From: Limnobaculum zhutongyuii
GTDB lineage: Bacteria > Pseudomonadota > Gammaproteobacteria > Enterobacterales > Enterobacteriaceae
Length of the DNA: 64,000 bases
Reading direction: 5' to 3'
NCBI RefSeq assembly: GCF_004295645.1
Contig: NZ_CP034752.1
Coordinates: 1,860,001-1,924,000 of the forward strand
Below, one piece after another: positions 17,530-26,041 of the stretch. A model generated the notes under the pieces. It saw nothing but the letters and a program-made list of their open reading frames with translations. It was not told the DNA's origin and ran no database searches. How positions within the stretch are numbered: the first letter of the stretch is position 1; every line of letters begins with the position of its first letter. Both the position numbers and the translations under genes were made by a program.

Positions 17530-18927
17530 CTATTTCTTCATGCTACCAACCATATCTTCTGGTTTAACCCACTCATCAAACTGTGCTTCTGTCAGATAAC
17601 CTAACTTCAGCGCAGATGCTTTCAAGGTGAGATCTTCTTTATGGGCCTTTTTCGCAATTTCAGCGGCTTTGTCATAACCAATATGAGTATTAAGCGCCGT
17701 TACCAGCATCAGCGATTCATTCAGCAATTGGGAGATTCGCTTTCTGTTTGGTTCAATACCAATCGCACAATGCTTATTGAAACTGTTCATGCCATCGGCC
17801 AGCAGTCGAACCGACTGCAGGAAGTTATCAATAATCATTGGACGATAAACGTTTAGCTCAAAATTACCGGATGCCCCACCAATATTAATCGCTACATCAT
17901 TGCCCATCACCTGAGCACACAGCATGGTAAGCGCTTCACACTGGGTTGGGTTAACTTTGCCCGGCATAATCGAACTACCCGGTTCATTTTCCGGAATAGC
18001 GATTTCACCAATACCACAACGAGGGCCAGAAGCCAGCCAGCGTACATCATTCGCAATTTTCATAAGCGATGCCGCCAGCCCTTTTAATGCACCATGGGAA
18101 TGAACTAAAGCATCACAGGTTGCCAGTGCTTCAAATTTATTTGGTGAAGTCACAAATGGTTGTCCGGTTAGCGAAGCCAGCTCTTTTGCCACCCGCACGG
18201 CATATTCCGGATGGGTATTCAGCCCGGTACCCACAGCCGTTCCGCCTAAAGCCAGTTCGCTGAGATAGGGTACCGAGTTCTCAATATGCTTGATGTTATA
18301 TGACAGCATGGCTGCCCAACCTGAAATTTCCTGCCCCAGCGTTAACGGCGTGGCATCCTGCAAATGAGTCCGGCCGATTTTGACAATATCATGAAATGCG
18401 TCAGATTTATCGGCCAACACTTTATGTAACGCTTTCAGTTCTGGTAATAAATGGTTACGCACCGCAATCACGGCCGCAACGTGCATACCGGTAGGAAATA
18501 CATCATTAGAGCTCTGGCTCTTATTCACATCATCATTAGGATGAACTAAACGATCGTTGCCCCGCTTGCCACCTAATATTTCACTGGCGCGATTGGCAAG
18601 GACTTCGTTAATGTTCATATTGGTTTGCGTACCGGAACCGGTTTGCCAGATAGAAAGAGGAAACTCATTGCTATGTTTATCAGCCAGCACTTCATCGGCA
18701 GCACTGATAATGGCCTGGCCCTTTTTCTCATCCAGTAGCCCTAATTGCATATTCACCGTAGCGGCCGCGCGCTTCACCTGGGCTAAAGCATGAATTAACG
18801 CCTTGGGCATTTTCTCCTGAGAAATACGGAAATGCTCCAGTGAACGCTGAGTTTGTGCGCCCCACAGGCTGTTTTCAGGGACTTCAATCGGGCCCATTGA
18901 ATCTTTTTCTGTACGCATTGCAACCAT
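17530..18927 (-). CDS. fumC: Class II fumarate hydratase FumC
   Basis: The 465-residue enzyme hydrates fumarate to L-malate in the TCA cycle without an iron-sulfur cluster, so it works under oxidative stress. The superfamily signature GSSIMPGKVN is at 317-326. The conserved THLQDATP containing the catalytic His is at 187-194. A CAGGAGAAAC ribosome binding site sits correctly before the ATG at 18925-18927. In E. coli fumC is followed by fumA and manA and then ydgA; here ydgA is directly divergent from fumC and the two intervening genes are missing. Confidence 0.95.
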   Translation of the reverse strand: MVAMRTEKDSMGPIEVPENSLWGAQTQRSLEHFRISQEKMPKALIHALAQVKRAAATVNMQLGLLDEKKGQAIISAADEVLADKHSNEFPLSIWQTGSGTQTNMNINEVLANRASEILGGKRGNDRLVHPNDDVNKSQSSNDVFPTGMHVAAVIAVRNHLLPELKALHKVLADKSDAFHDIVKIGRTHLQDATPLTLGQEISGWAAMLSYNIKHIENSVPYLSELALGGTAVGTGLNTHPEYAVRVAKELASLTGQPFVTSPNKFEALATCDALVHSHGALKGLAASLMKIANDVRWLASGPRCGIGEIAIPENEPGSSIMPGKVNPTQCEALTMLCAQVMGNDVAINIGGASGNFELNVYRPMIIDNFLQSVRLLADGMNSFNKHCAIGIEPNRKRISQLLNESLMLVTALNTHIGYDKAAEIAKKAHKEDLTLKASALKLGYLTEAQFDEWVKPEDMVGSMKK

Positions 18928-19190
18928 GAGTTTCTCCTGATTCTGGTCATAAAGATGTTAATAAACAGTAACAATCATCGCATAATGTCATCAATGAATA
19001 TGTGACATCTCACGGTTTAATGGAGATGAGAATCATTAATATTATTAAAGTATATGTAAAATCTGTTTAACTATTGTTGCTTATCAACCATCTTTCAGCG
19101 GACAATCAACACCTATTTTAGTTAGTCATATGTATAGTTACGCACTGATATTGTAAGTCGTTAACGACAAAGGAACAGGATGAACGAACG

Positions 19191-20732
19191 ATGAAAAAAT
19201 CGATAGTTGCAGTTGGTGTATTAGTCGTACTGGGCGGCGCCTGGGTTGGTGGTGCATGGTATACCGGGAAAATGATCCAGGATCAGGTCAATAAATCCAT
19301 TGTTGATGCCCAGACCTACATTGATAAAAATGCGCCTGAATATCAGGCAAAGCTTTCTGTCGCTGATTATCAACGTGGTATTTTTTCTTCCACTATTAAT
19401 TATCAGTTTGAAATGGTAGATCAAACCAGTGAACAAGGCCCACAGAAAGATAGCGTAACTATCCATCAGGAAGTCAGCCACGGTCCTTTTCCACTGGCAA
19501 AATTCAGCCTGATTCCTAAACTGGCTTATTTAAAAACCGAACTGGTTAAACAAGACTCATTGAATGAGCTATTTGACATGGCGGGTGGCAAGTCCCCTCT
19601 CACCGTTGATATTTTAACCTCCTATAGTGGCAGCTCTGACCTGAAGTTGGTGTTAGAACCGTTAACAGGAAAAGATGCTAACGCATTTAAATTTAGCGGA
19701 TTAGTCGTTGATGGTGTCGCAAAAGTACTGAACGGCGAAGAAGCCGTTACCCTGACCAGTTCACCATTTGAACTAAACGACGAAGGTCGTATCGTGTCAT
19801 ATGATGCGGCCAAGATTGATGTTACTCAAAATAAAGCTCAGGAATATCAGGCAACTGCCAGCGTTGGCAAATTCACCATTGCAGAGACCGACGCGGATCA
19901 GCTGGTTATGAGTGGTCTGACAATTAAGAGCAACGGCAAAATCAGTAAGTTCGATCTTGGCGTAGGTGTCAGTGATATTGAACTGAAAAATGTTACCTAT
20001 ACCGTTAAACAGCAGCCAAAGCTGGTTATCGATAATCTTTTAATTTCCAGCAATGCGCAGGAAACGGATAAATTTATTAACCAGGTCGTTGATACCACCA
20101 TTGGCCAAATGAGCATTGAAGGTAAAAACATTGGCTCTGGTAGCCTGAAACTCAAACTGGATCAGTTTGATGGTAAAGCACTGCAATACCTGAATCAAAA
20201 CTCCAACCAGCTGACCTATCTGTTCCTTGGTATCCCTGCTGAAGAGTCAGCCGAACAGGCTGGTAATATGATGATGAATAACCTGATGGCTTTTCTGGAT
20301 GCTAATCCGGTAATCAGCATCGCGCCTTTTGTCTGGAAAAATGATAAAGGGGAAAGTCAGGTTAATATGTCTCTGACCATGATGAAGCCCGATCCGCAAA
20401 ATATGGCAATGGAAGATATGTCTCAGTTGCTGATAAGCTCAATTAAGTCATTCAGTAGCAACAGTAAACTCTCTATCCCTATGCTGAATGAGCAAGTCAA
20501 AATCAGTCATGAAATATCTGATGGTATGACAGCGGAAGAAGCACAGGCTCAGGCAACAGAATCTGTTCAGCAGATGGTCAGCCTTGGATTAGCGCAAAAG
20601 ATGATCAGCAAAGTGGATGACAACACCATTACCAGCAGCTTTAACTATGCTGATGGTGTGATTGATCTGAATGGACAAAAAATGCCGGCAGAACAGTTCA
20701 TCAATTTATTCATGATGCCTGGCATGGAATAG
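19191..20732 (+). CDS. ydgA: YdgA family protein (DUF945)
   Basis: The 513-residue protein starts MKKSIVAVGVLVVLGGAWVGG. This looks like an uncleaved signal anchor, so the long body probably faces the periplasm. The rest, rich in short beta-type segments, matches the DUF945 family (E. coli YdgA, 502 residues). E. coli YdgA has been found as a dimer in the inner membrane; its function is not established. The gene is divergent from fumC across 263 nt, preserving half of the E. coli neighbourhood. A hairpin follows at 20763-20801. Confidence 0.85.
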   Translation: MKKSIVAVGVLVVLGGAWVGGAWYTGKMIQDQVNKSIVDAQTYIDKNAPEYQAKLSVADYQRGIFSSTINYQFEMVDQTSEQGPQKDSVTIHQEVSHGPFPLAKFSLIPKLAYLKTELVKQDSLNELFDMAGGKSPLTVDILTSYSGSSDLKLVLEPLTGKDANAFKFSGLVVDGVAKVLNGEEAVTLTSSPFELNDEGRIVSYDAAKIDVTQNKAQEYQATASVGKFTIAETDADQLVMSGLTIKSNGKISKFDLGVGVSDIELKNVTYTVKQQPKLVIDNLLISSNAQETDKFINQVVDTTIGQMSIEGKNIGSGSLKLKLDQFDGKALQYLNQNSNQLTYLFLGIPAEESAEQAGNMMMNNLMAFLDANPVISIAPFVWKNDKGESQVNMSLTMMKPDPQNMAMEDMSQLLISSIKSFSSNSKLSIPMLNEQVKISHEISDGMTAEEAQAQATESVQQMVSLGLAQKMISKVDDNTITSSFNYADGVIDLNGQKMPAEQFINLFMMPGME

Positions 20733-21045
20733 TTCATATAATAATCGAACGGTAATAAATAAACGTTTCCGCTTGAAATAATTTGTTTCTAGCGGAAACG
20801 TATCAGCAAATGAACATTTAATCAGCTTTAGTAAAAATACCTTTTCACAATCAAAAAATTAAATGAAATTCCATTTCAGTTTCATTTACCTTCAGCCAGT
20901 ATTTCACAAACTTTCTTCGACACTTTCACTATTGTTAACCCTGCTTTCCTGTGATAAACACCATAACCATAATAAAAGTGATGGTAATCCCTATATAGCT
21001 AATTATAAGCAATCCGATTGAATCGGATCTTTACAGGAAGTATTT
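20733..21045. other. Intergenic region between ydgA and aegA
   Basis: No credible gene is visible in these 313 nt. A hairpin lies near the left end. The aegA promoter should be near the right end, but I could not find an FNR-like palindrome of the TTGAT-N4-ATCAA type. Confidence 0.5.
20763..20801. terminator. Hairpin downstream of ydgA
   Basis: ACGTTTCCGCT (20763-20773) pairs perfectly with AGCGGAAACGT (20791-20801). A further GAAA/TTTC pair lies inside the 17-nt loop. No T run follows, so it may be a weak terminator, an RNA-stabilising hairpin or an operator. Confidence 0.5.
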
Positions 21046-23049
21046 ATGAACCGCTTTGTCATAGCCGATGCAAAAGCCTGTATCGGATGTCGTGTCTGTG
21101 AAGTTGCCTGTGTCATGACTCATAATCAGGGCAAACACCCTGAGGTTCCTGAGCTTTATTTCCCTCGCATTAACGTTATCAAAACCGCCAGCATTAAAAC
21201 CGCTGTCACCTGTCGACACTGTGAAGATGCCCCCTGCGTTCAGGTTTGTCCGAGTGCGGCTCTCACCCATGGCGATAACTGTATTCAATTGGATAAAGCA
21301 AAATGCATTGGCTGCAAAACCTGCGTTTTAGCTTGCCCGTTTGGTGCAATTGGTATGGTTGAAGAGAGTGTAACCTTCGCTGATGGCGGCCCAAACCGTA
21401 TTACTGCCCATAAGTGTGATCTGTGTGCCGATGATGCAGAAAGTCCTGCTTGTGTCGCCAATTGCCCGACTAAAGCATTAAAGGTATTCAGCCAGGAATA
21501 CTTACTTGAACAACAACAGCAAAAGCTCCGACATGCAGCGCTGCGTGAAGATCCGATGGGCGCAACGCGAAGTGTTCAACCGGTGGAGAATGACACGGTA
21601 AATAAACTGGCTGGAAAAGTTATTATCCCGCGTGGTGATGCCATTAAAGTCGATTTGCCATTGCGAAAAACCGAGTTTGTTGAGATCTACAAACGCTTCA
21701 CCCCTGAGCAGGTTGAAAATCAGGGCGATCGCTGTATTACCTGTGGCGATCACGCTTTTTGTGAGTGGACCTGTCCACTACATAACCGTATACCTCACTG
21801 GATCTCTCTGGCAAAGCAAGGTCGTATCATTGAAGCCGCGGAGCTTTCACATCAAACCAGTAGCTTACCGGAAATTTGCGGTCGCGTTTGTCCACAAGAT
21901 CGCCTGTGCGAAGGCAGCTGTACTCTGCATAGTTTAGGTGGTGTCACCGTAGGCAATATTGAACGTTATATTACGGATACCGCCTTTGAGATGGGCTGGA
22001 AACCTGATCTGTCTCAGGTGAAACCATTAGGTAAGAGAGTCGCTATCGTTGGTGCTGGTCCTGCGGGTCTGGCTTGTGCTGACATTCTGGCGCGCAATGG
22101 TGTTGATGCTGTGGTATTCGATCGTCATCCGGAAATTGGCGGTATGCTGACCTTTGGTATCCCCTCATTTAAGCTGGATAAAGATGTAATGGTTCATCGT
22201 CGTGAAATCTTTACCGGTATGGGCATTGAGTTCCATTTAAATACCGAAATTGGTAAAGATGTCGCCTTTGATTCTCTGCTTAATGACTATGATGCGGTGT
22301 TTGTTGGCGTGGGTACTTATCAATCCATGCGTGCAGGATTAGACAATGAAGATGCGCCTGGGGTTTATGATGCCCTGCCGTTCCTGATTGCCAACACCAA
22401 AAAAGTGATGCACCTGCCAGAGCTAAAAGAAGAACCTTATATCAATCTGTCCGGAAAGCGTGTTGTGGTGCTGGGTGGTGGTGATACCGCAATGGACTGC
22501 TTGCGTACCTCGATTCGTCAGGGCGCGACGGAAGTGACCTGTGCTTATCGTCGTGATGAAGCCAATATGCCAGGTTCCAAGAAAGAAGTGAAAAATGCCC
22601 GGGAAGAAGGCGTCGAGTTTATGTTCAACGTACAGCCAGTATCACTTGAACTGGATGAAGATGGTCACGTGAGCGGTGTAAAACTGGTCAGAACAGAAAT
22701 GGGCGAACCGGATGCCGAAGGTCGCCGCCGTCCGAAGGTGATTCAGGGTTCTGAGTTTATACAACCGGCTGATGCGGTGATCAAAGCCTTTGGCTTCCGC
22801 CCTCACGCTATGCCATGGCTGGCTGAAATGGGAGTAGAACTCGATAGCTATGGTGTTATTGTGGCACCACATTTAAATCACTTTGCCTGCCAAACCAGCA
22901 ACCCGAAAGTGTTTGCCGGTGGTGATGTCGTCAGAGGGGCTGATTTAGTGGTAACCGCCATTGCTGATGGACGAAAAGCAGCAAAAAGTATTGTTAGCTT
23001 CTTAACTGAAGGTGACCAGCCTGAACAGCGATTGAATAAAGCATCCTGA
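21046..23049 (+). CDS. aegA: AegA/YgfT-type iron-sulfur oxidoreductase
   Basis: The 667-residue protein fuses two modules. Residues 1 to about 160 form an HycB/DMSO-reductase-like ferredoxin unit with several CxxCxxC(x)nC clusters (CIGCRVCEVAC, CRHCEDAPCVQVC, CIGCKTCVLAC, CDLCADD). The remainder is a glutamate-synthase small-subunit-like flavoprotein, with its own cysteine cluster (CITCGDHAFCEWTC), an FAD motif VAIVGAGPAGLA and a second nucleotide motif VVVLGGGDTAMD. In E. coli, AegA and UacF (YgfT) are needed for formate-dependent anaerobic uric acid breakdown. AegA and YgfT are similar; length (659 vs 639 in E. coli) favours AegA. It is a single transcription unit. Confidence 0.85.
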   Translation: MNRFVIADAKACIGCRVCEVACVMTHNQGKHPEVPELYFPRINVIKTASIKTAVTCRHCEDAPCVQVCPSAALTHGDNCIQLDKAKCIGCKTCVLACPFGAIGMVEESVTFADGGPNRITAHKCDLCADDAESPACVANCPTKALKVFSQEYLLEQQQQKLRHAALREDPMGATRSVQPVENDTVNKLAGKVIIPRGDAIKVDLPLRKTEFVEIYKRFTPEQVENQGDRCITCGDHAFCEWTCPLHNRIPHWISLAKQGRIIEAAELSHQTSSLPEICGRVCPQDRLCEGSCTLHSLGGVTVGNIERYITDTAFEMGWKPDLSQVKPLGKRVAIVGAGPAGLACADILARNGVDAVVFDRHPEIGGMLTFGIPSFKLDKDVMVHRREIFTGMGIEFHLNTEIGKDVAFDSLLNDYDAVFVGVGTYQSMRAGLDNEDAPGVYDALPFLIANTKKVMHLPELKEEPYINLSGKRVVVLGGGDTAMDCLRTSIRQGATEVTCAYRRDEANMPGSKKEVKNAREEGVEFMFNVQPVSLELDEDGHVSGVKLVRTEMGEPDAEGRRRPKVIQGSEFIQPADAVIKAFGFRPHAMPWLAEMGVELDSYGVIVAPHLNHFACQTSNPKVFAGGDVVRGADLVVTAIADGRKAAKSIVSFLTEGDQPEQRLNKAS

Positions 23050-23060
23050 TCCATAAATAA

Positions 23061-23087
23061 CAATCCCCGCTATAAAGGCGGGGATTG
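23061..23087. terminator. Shared hairpin between aegA and ribE
   Basis: A 10-bp GC-rich stem (CAATCCCCGC with GCGGGGATTG) and 7-nt loop lies between two converging genes. The downstream T runs are poor on both strands, so it may act with Rho or as a roadblock. Confidence 0.65.
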
Positions 23088-23114
23088 TCTGTCCTTCCGT
23101 CCACCAATGCGTGG

Positions 23115-23723
23115 TTAATTTTTACTGGCCAGAACCCGTTCAACGGTATCAACAACCGCCTGAGTTTGTGGGTCAATCTCAATATTGACTGTGTCACCTA
23201 AACGTTTCTTACCCAAGGTGGTACGCTCCAGCGTTTCCGGTATCAGATACACACAGAAGCGACTCTTCACCACTTCACCAATAGTCAGGCTGATGCCATC
23301 AATTCCAATGAATCCTTTATTCAATACATACTTCATTAGGTCTTCCGGCATTTTGAACCAGATTTGACGATTATTCTCTGAAATCAGAATTTTCATGATC
23401 TCTGCCTGACACATCACATGACCAGACATCAAGTGCCCACCGATTTCATCACCGAACTTAGCCGCCCGTTCCAGGTTGACATTCGAACCGACAGAGAGCG
23501 CCCCCAGATTGGTTATTCGTAACGTCTCTTTCATTAAGTCAAAACTGACGATATCGCCATTCACTTCCGTTACCGTTAAACAACAGCCATTATGTGAAAC
23601 GGACGCTCCCGTCTCCAGGCCAGGCAACAGCTCGGCAGGAAACTTCATTTTATGGACGCGGAAATTAGCTTTTTCTTCGATTTCAACAACAGGAGCAGTA
23701 CCCTGGACAATTCCGGTAAACAT
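23115..23723 (-). CDS. ribE: Riboflavin synthase, alpha subunit
   Basis: The 202-residue protein has the two tandem lumazine-binding repeats of riboflavin synthase. Each begins with a short G-hydrophobic pattern (MFTGIVQG; GGHLMSGHV). SHNGCCLTV and GIDGISLTI mark the equivalent sites. The enzyme dismutates two 6,7-dimethyl-8-ribityllumazine molecules into riboflavin. E. coli calls it ribC (213 residues). It is divergent from mdtK, as in E. coli. I saw no FMN riboswitch in the 257-nt upstream gap. Confidence 0.93.
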   Translation of the reverse strand: MFTGIVQGTAPVVEIEEKANFRVHKMKFPAELLPGLETGASVSHNGCCLTVTEVNGDIVSFDLMKETLRITNLGALSVGSNVNLERAAKFGDEIGGHLMSGHVMCQAEIMKILISENNRQIWFKMPEDLMKYVLNKGFIGIDGISLTIGEVVKSRFCVYLIPETLERTTLGKKRLGDTVNIEIDPQTQAVVDTVERVLASKN

Positions 23724-23980
23724 TCAATCGGCCTCAATAATCAGTAGTGACATTTAGTCATGTACAAAATCAACTAAGCGGAAGTTTGACGCAAATTGAT
23801 ATAAAAACCAAATCCAGTTTCCGGATTTATTTTTGTTTCTGAATTTTAATCATGTGTGTTTCATTTGCTTACTGACGTTTAACAGGTAGAATCGTGCCCC
23901 TCACATTTCGGTTATCACGGCAGTATTTATACTCCCGGTGACACTTTTTGTTTTAATCTCAATAAATTAAAGGTAAGTAC

Positions 23981-25354
23981 GTGCAGAAGTATATCCGTGA
24001 AGCGCGTAATCTGCTGGTTTTAGCTATTCCAGTTATTGCAGCCCAATTCTCTCAAACCGCTATGGGTGTGGTTGATACCATCATGGCCGGAGACGTTAGT
24101 GCAACCGATATGGCCGCAGTCGCTGTTGGTACTTCCATCTGGTTACCCGCCATTTTATTTGGACAAGGGTTGTTAATGGCGCTGACGCCGGTAGTGGCAC
24201 AATTAAACGGTGCCGGGCGCAGAAAAGAGATTGCCCACCAGGTAACACAATCGGTTTGGATGGCGCTGTTTATCTCACTGTTTCTTATCGTGCTGCTGTA
24301 TAACAGTCACTACATTATCGAGCATATGCAAAATATCGATGAGAAGCTGGCGGATATCACTATTCGCTACCTGCGCGCCATTATGTGGGGAGCTCCCGGT
24401 TATTTGCTGTTTCAGGTTTATCGCAGTCAGTGCGATGGATTATCAAAAACCAAACCCAGCATGGTAATTGGATTTATTGGTTTATTAGTCAATATTCCCG
24501 TCAATTATGTGATGATCCACGGCAAGTTAGGTTTTCACGCTATGGGTGGCGTGGGCTGTGGTATTGCTACCGCATCGGTATATTGGGTAATGTTTATTGG
24601 TCTCAAGCTATACGTGCGTTCTGCCCGCTCCCAAAAAGATATTGTTCAATACAGTACTTTTGAAAAACCCTATATGCCGACCCTCAAACGTTTGTTCAAC
24701 CTCGGTTTGCCGGTAGCACTGGCGTTATTCTTTGAGGTGACTCTGTTTGCCGTGGTGGCATTACTGGTTTCACCATTGGGTGTTGTTTCTGTCGCCGGAC
24801 ACCAAATAGCACTTAACTTTAGTAGTCTGGTTTTTGTTATTCCGCTGGCGTTGGGTGTAGCCACCTCTATTCGGGTTGGCTTTAAACTGGGGCAGAAAAA
24901 AGTTGATGAGGCCAGAGTGGCTTCTTATACCGGATTGGTAATGGGGTTGAGTCTGGCCTCTATCACCGCCCTGTTTACCGTCGTTTTCCGTCATCAAATA
25001 GCCTTGCTGTATAACGATACTCCCGCGGTCGTGATGATGGCGACGCATTTGATGTTATTAGCGGCTGTATATCAGTGTTCTGACTCCATACAGGTGATTG
25101 GTAGCGGTATTCTACGTGGCTATAAAGATACTCGTTCCATCTTCTATATTACCTTTACCGCCTATTGGATCATTGGACTTCCGGTTGGCTACTGTCTGGG
25201 GCTGACTGATTTATTAGTTCCGGCTATGGGGCCTGCCGGTTTCTGGGTTGGTTTTATTGTCGGTTTAAGTGCTTCCGCGGTATTGATGATGTTACGTATG
25301 CGTTGGTTACAAAAACAACCCATGGAATTAATTCTGACCAAAGCTCAGCGTTAA
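23981..25354 (+). CDS. mdtK: MATE multidrug efflux pump MdtK (NorM)
   Basis: The frame begins with GTG, preceded by AAAGG, and gives 457 residues, the E. coli MdtK length. The protein has the 12-helix MATE layout with the conserved starts PVIAAQFSQTAMGVVDTIMAG and ALALFFEVTLFAVVALLVSPLG. It exports fluoroquinolones, dyes and other cations using a Na+ or H+ gradient. The downstream neighbours are two tRNA-Val genes, as in E. coli (valV, valW). A long-stem hairpin follows at 25363-25396. Confidence 0.93.
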   Translation: MQKYIREARNLLVLAIPVIAAQFSQTAMGVVDTIMAGDVSATDMAAVAVGTSIWLPAILFGQGLLMALTPVVAQLNGAGRRKEIAHQVTQSVWMALFISLFLIVLLYNSHYIIEHMQNIDEKLADITIRYLRAIMWGAPGYLLFQVYRSQCDGLSKTKPSMVIGFIGLLVNIPVNYVMIHGKLGFHAMGGVGCGIATASVYWVMFIGLKLYVRSARSQKDIVQYSTFEKPYMPTLKRLFNLGLPVALALFFEVTLFAVVALLVSPLGVVSVAGHQIALNFSSLVFVIPLALGVATSIRVGFKLGQKKVDEARVASYTGLVMGLSLASITALFTVVFRHQIALLYNDTPAVVMMATHLMLLAAVYQCSDSIQVIGSGILRGYKDTRSIFYITFTAYWIIGLPVGYCLGLTDLLVPAMGPAGFWVGFIVGLSASAVLMMLRMRWLQKQPMELILTKAQR

Positions 25355-25362
25355 TCACTTCT

Positions 25363-25396
25363 CAGGCAGCCTGTTGGATAAAAAAGAGGCTGCCTG
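25363..25396 (+). terminator. Hairpin after mdtK
   Basis: Arms CAGGCAGCCT and AGGCTGCCTG pair perfectly around a 14-nt A-rich loop, 9 nt after the mdtK stop. No T run follows, so termination strength is uncertain. Confidence 0.55.
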
Positions 25397-25521
25397 AACA
25401 GTAAGTCACCAGTTAGCGATGTTGGCAGAAGAAAATCACTTTTTCTCCTTGCCTCTGAGGCACTTCATCGTTAATATTCGTGCGCATCGTTAATGGATCA
25501 TGCATTAATGATACACAATAT

Positions 25522-25598
25522 GCGTCCGTAGCTCAGTTGGTTAGAGCACCACCTTGACATGGTGGGGGTCGGTGGTTCGAGTCCACTCGGACGCACCA
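25522..25598 (+). tRNA. valV: tRNA-Val (anticodon GAC)
   Basis: The 77-nt gene folds as a complete cloverleaf with encoded CCA. The acceptor arms GCGTCCG and CGGACGC pair perfectly. The D arm contains AGCTCAGTTGGTTAGAGC. The anticodon loop TTGACAT places GAC at 25556-25558. The T loop is TTCGAGT. It is the first of two tandem copies 33 nt apart, matching valV-valW of E. coli. Confidence 0.97.
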
Positions 25599-25631
25599 GA
25601 TATCTCTTATTTTGATGTCTGGAATTCCAAA

Positions 25632-25708
25632 GCGCCCTTAGCTCAGTTGGTTAGAGCGCCACCTTGACATGGTGGAGGTCGGTGATTCGAGTTCACTAGG
25701 GCGCACCA
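25632..25708 (+). tRNA. valW: tRNA-Val (anticodon GAC), second copy
   Basis: This is also 77 nt with CCA. The acceptor arms GCGCCCT and AGGGCGC differ from the first copy but still pair perfectly. The T stem carries a compensatory change (GTGA/TCAC instead of GTGG/CCAC). The anticodon GAC is at 25666-25668. Both tRNAs are probably cut from one transcript. Confidence 0.97.
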
Positions 25709-26041
25709 TTTTTTTATCTCCCTCTCATCCCCCTGTTTCCGGCCTTTTTGTACGTTCTCACTAAATTTAGCTGCTTATTACATTATTATTTCGACATTTA
25801 TCCATTTTCTTCTGGTGCATTTCCCCTTTATAATAGGCAAAATAGTGAGTTGAAAGGTTTCAGCAGATGAGCAAACCGCAGTTTCTTCGGTATAAGGGAT
25901 GATTTCTATCCACAGACTGGCGATATTGGCTATGTTTCGCAATACTGAAAGTAACCTGATTGTGCGTGTACTCTTTTCTGAAGCCTTAATGTCTGGCTCT
26001 CGTTTTCTTTTCACACAAAAATATCGGTAAAAATTATCATC
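25709..26041. other. pykF upstream region
   Basis: No convincing gene is visible. A 78-codon reverse frame here has no recognisable product. The stretch holds a Cra operator at 25851-25862 and must contain the pykF promoter. Confidence 0.6.
25851..25862. promoter_or_regulatory. Cra (FruR) operator upstream of pykF
   Basis: TGAAAGGTTTCA matches the Cra consensus TGAAACGTTTCA at 11 of 12 positions. The E. coli pykF operator region reads very similarly and is followed by GC, as here. Cra represses glycolytic pykF when fructose-1-phosphate is scarce. The site is about 180 nt upstream of the coding start. Confidence 0.75.

Noticed and set aside
23724..23980. FMN riboswitch upstream of ribE or mdtK
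   Set aside because: The conserved FMN element boxes are not visible, and in enterobacteria this element precedes ribB.
25778..26014. 78-codon reverse frame upstream of pykF
   Set aside because: It overlaps the Cra operator and pykF promoter region, has no recognisable domain and no good ribosome binding site.
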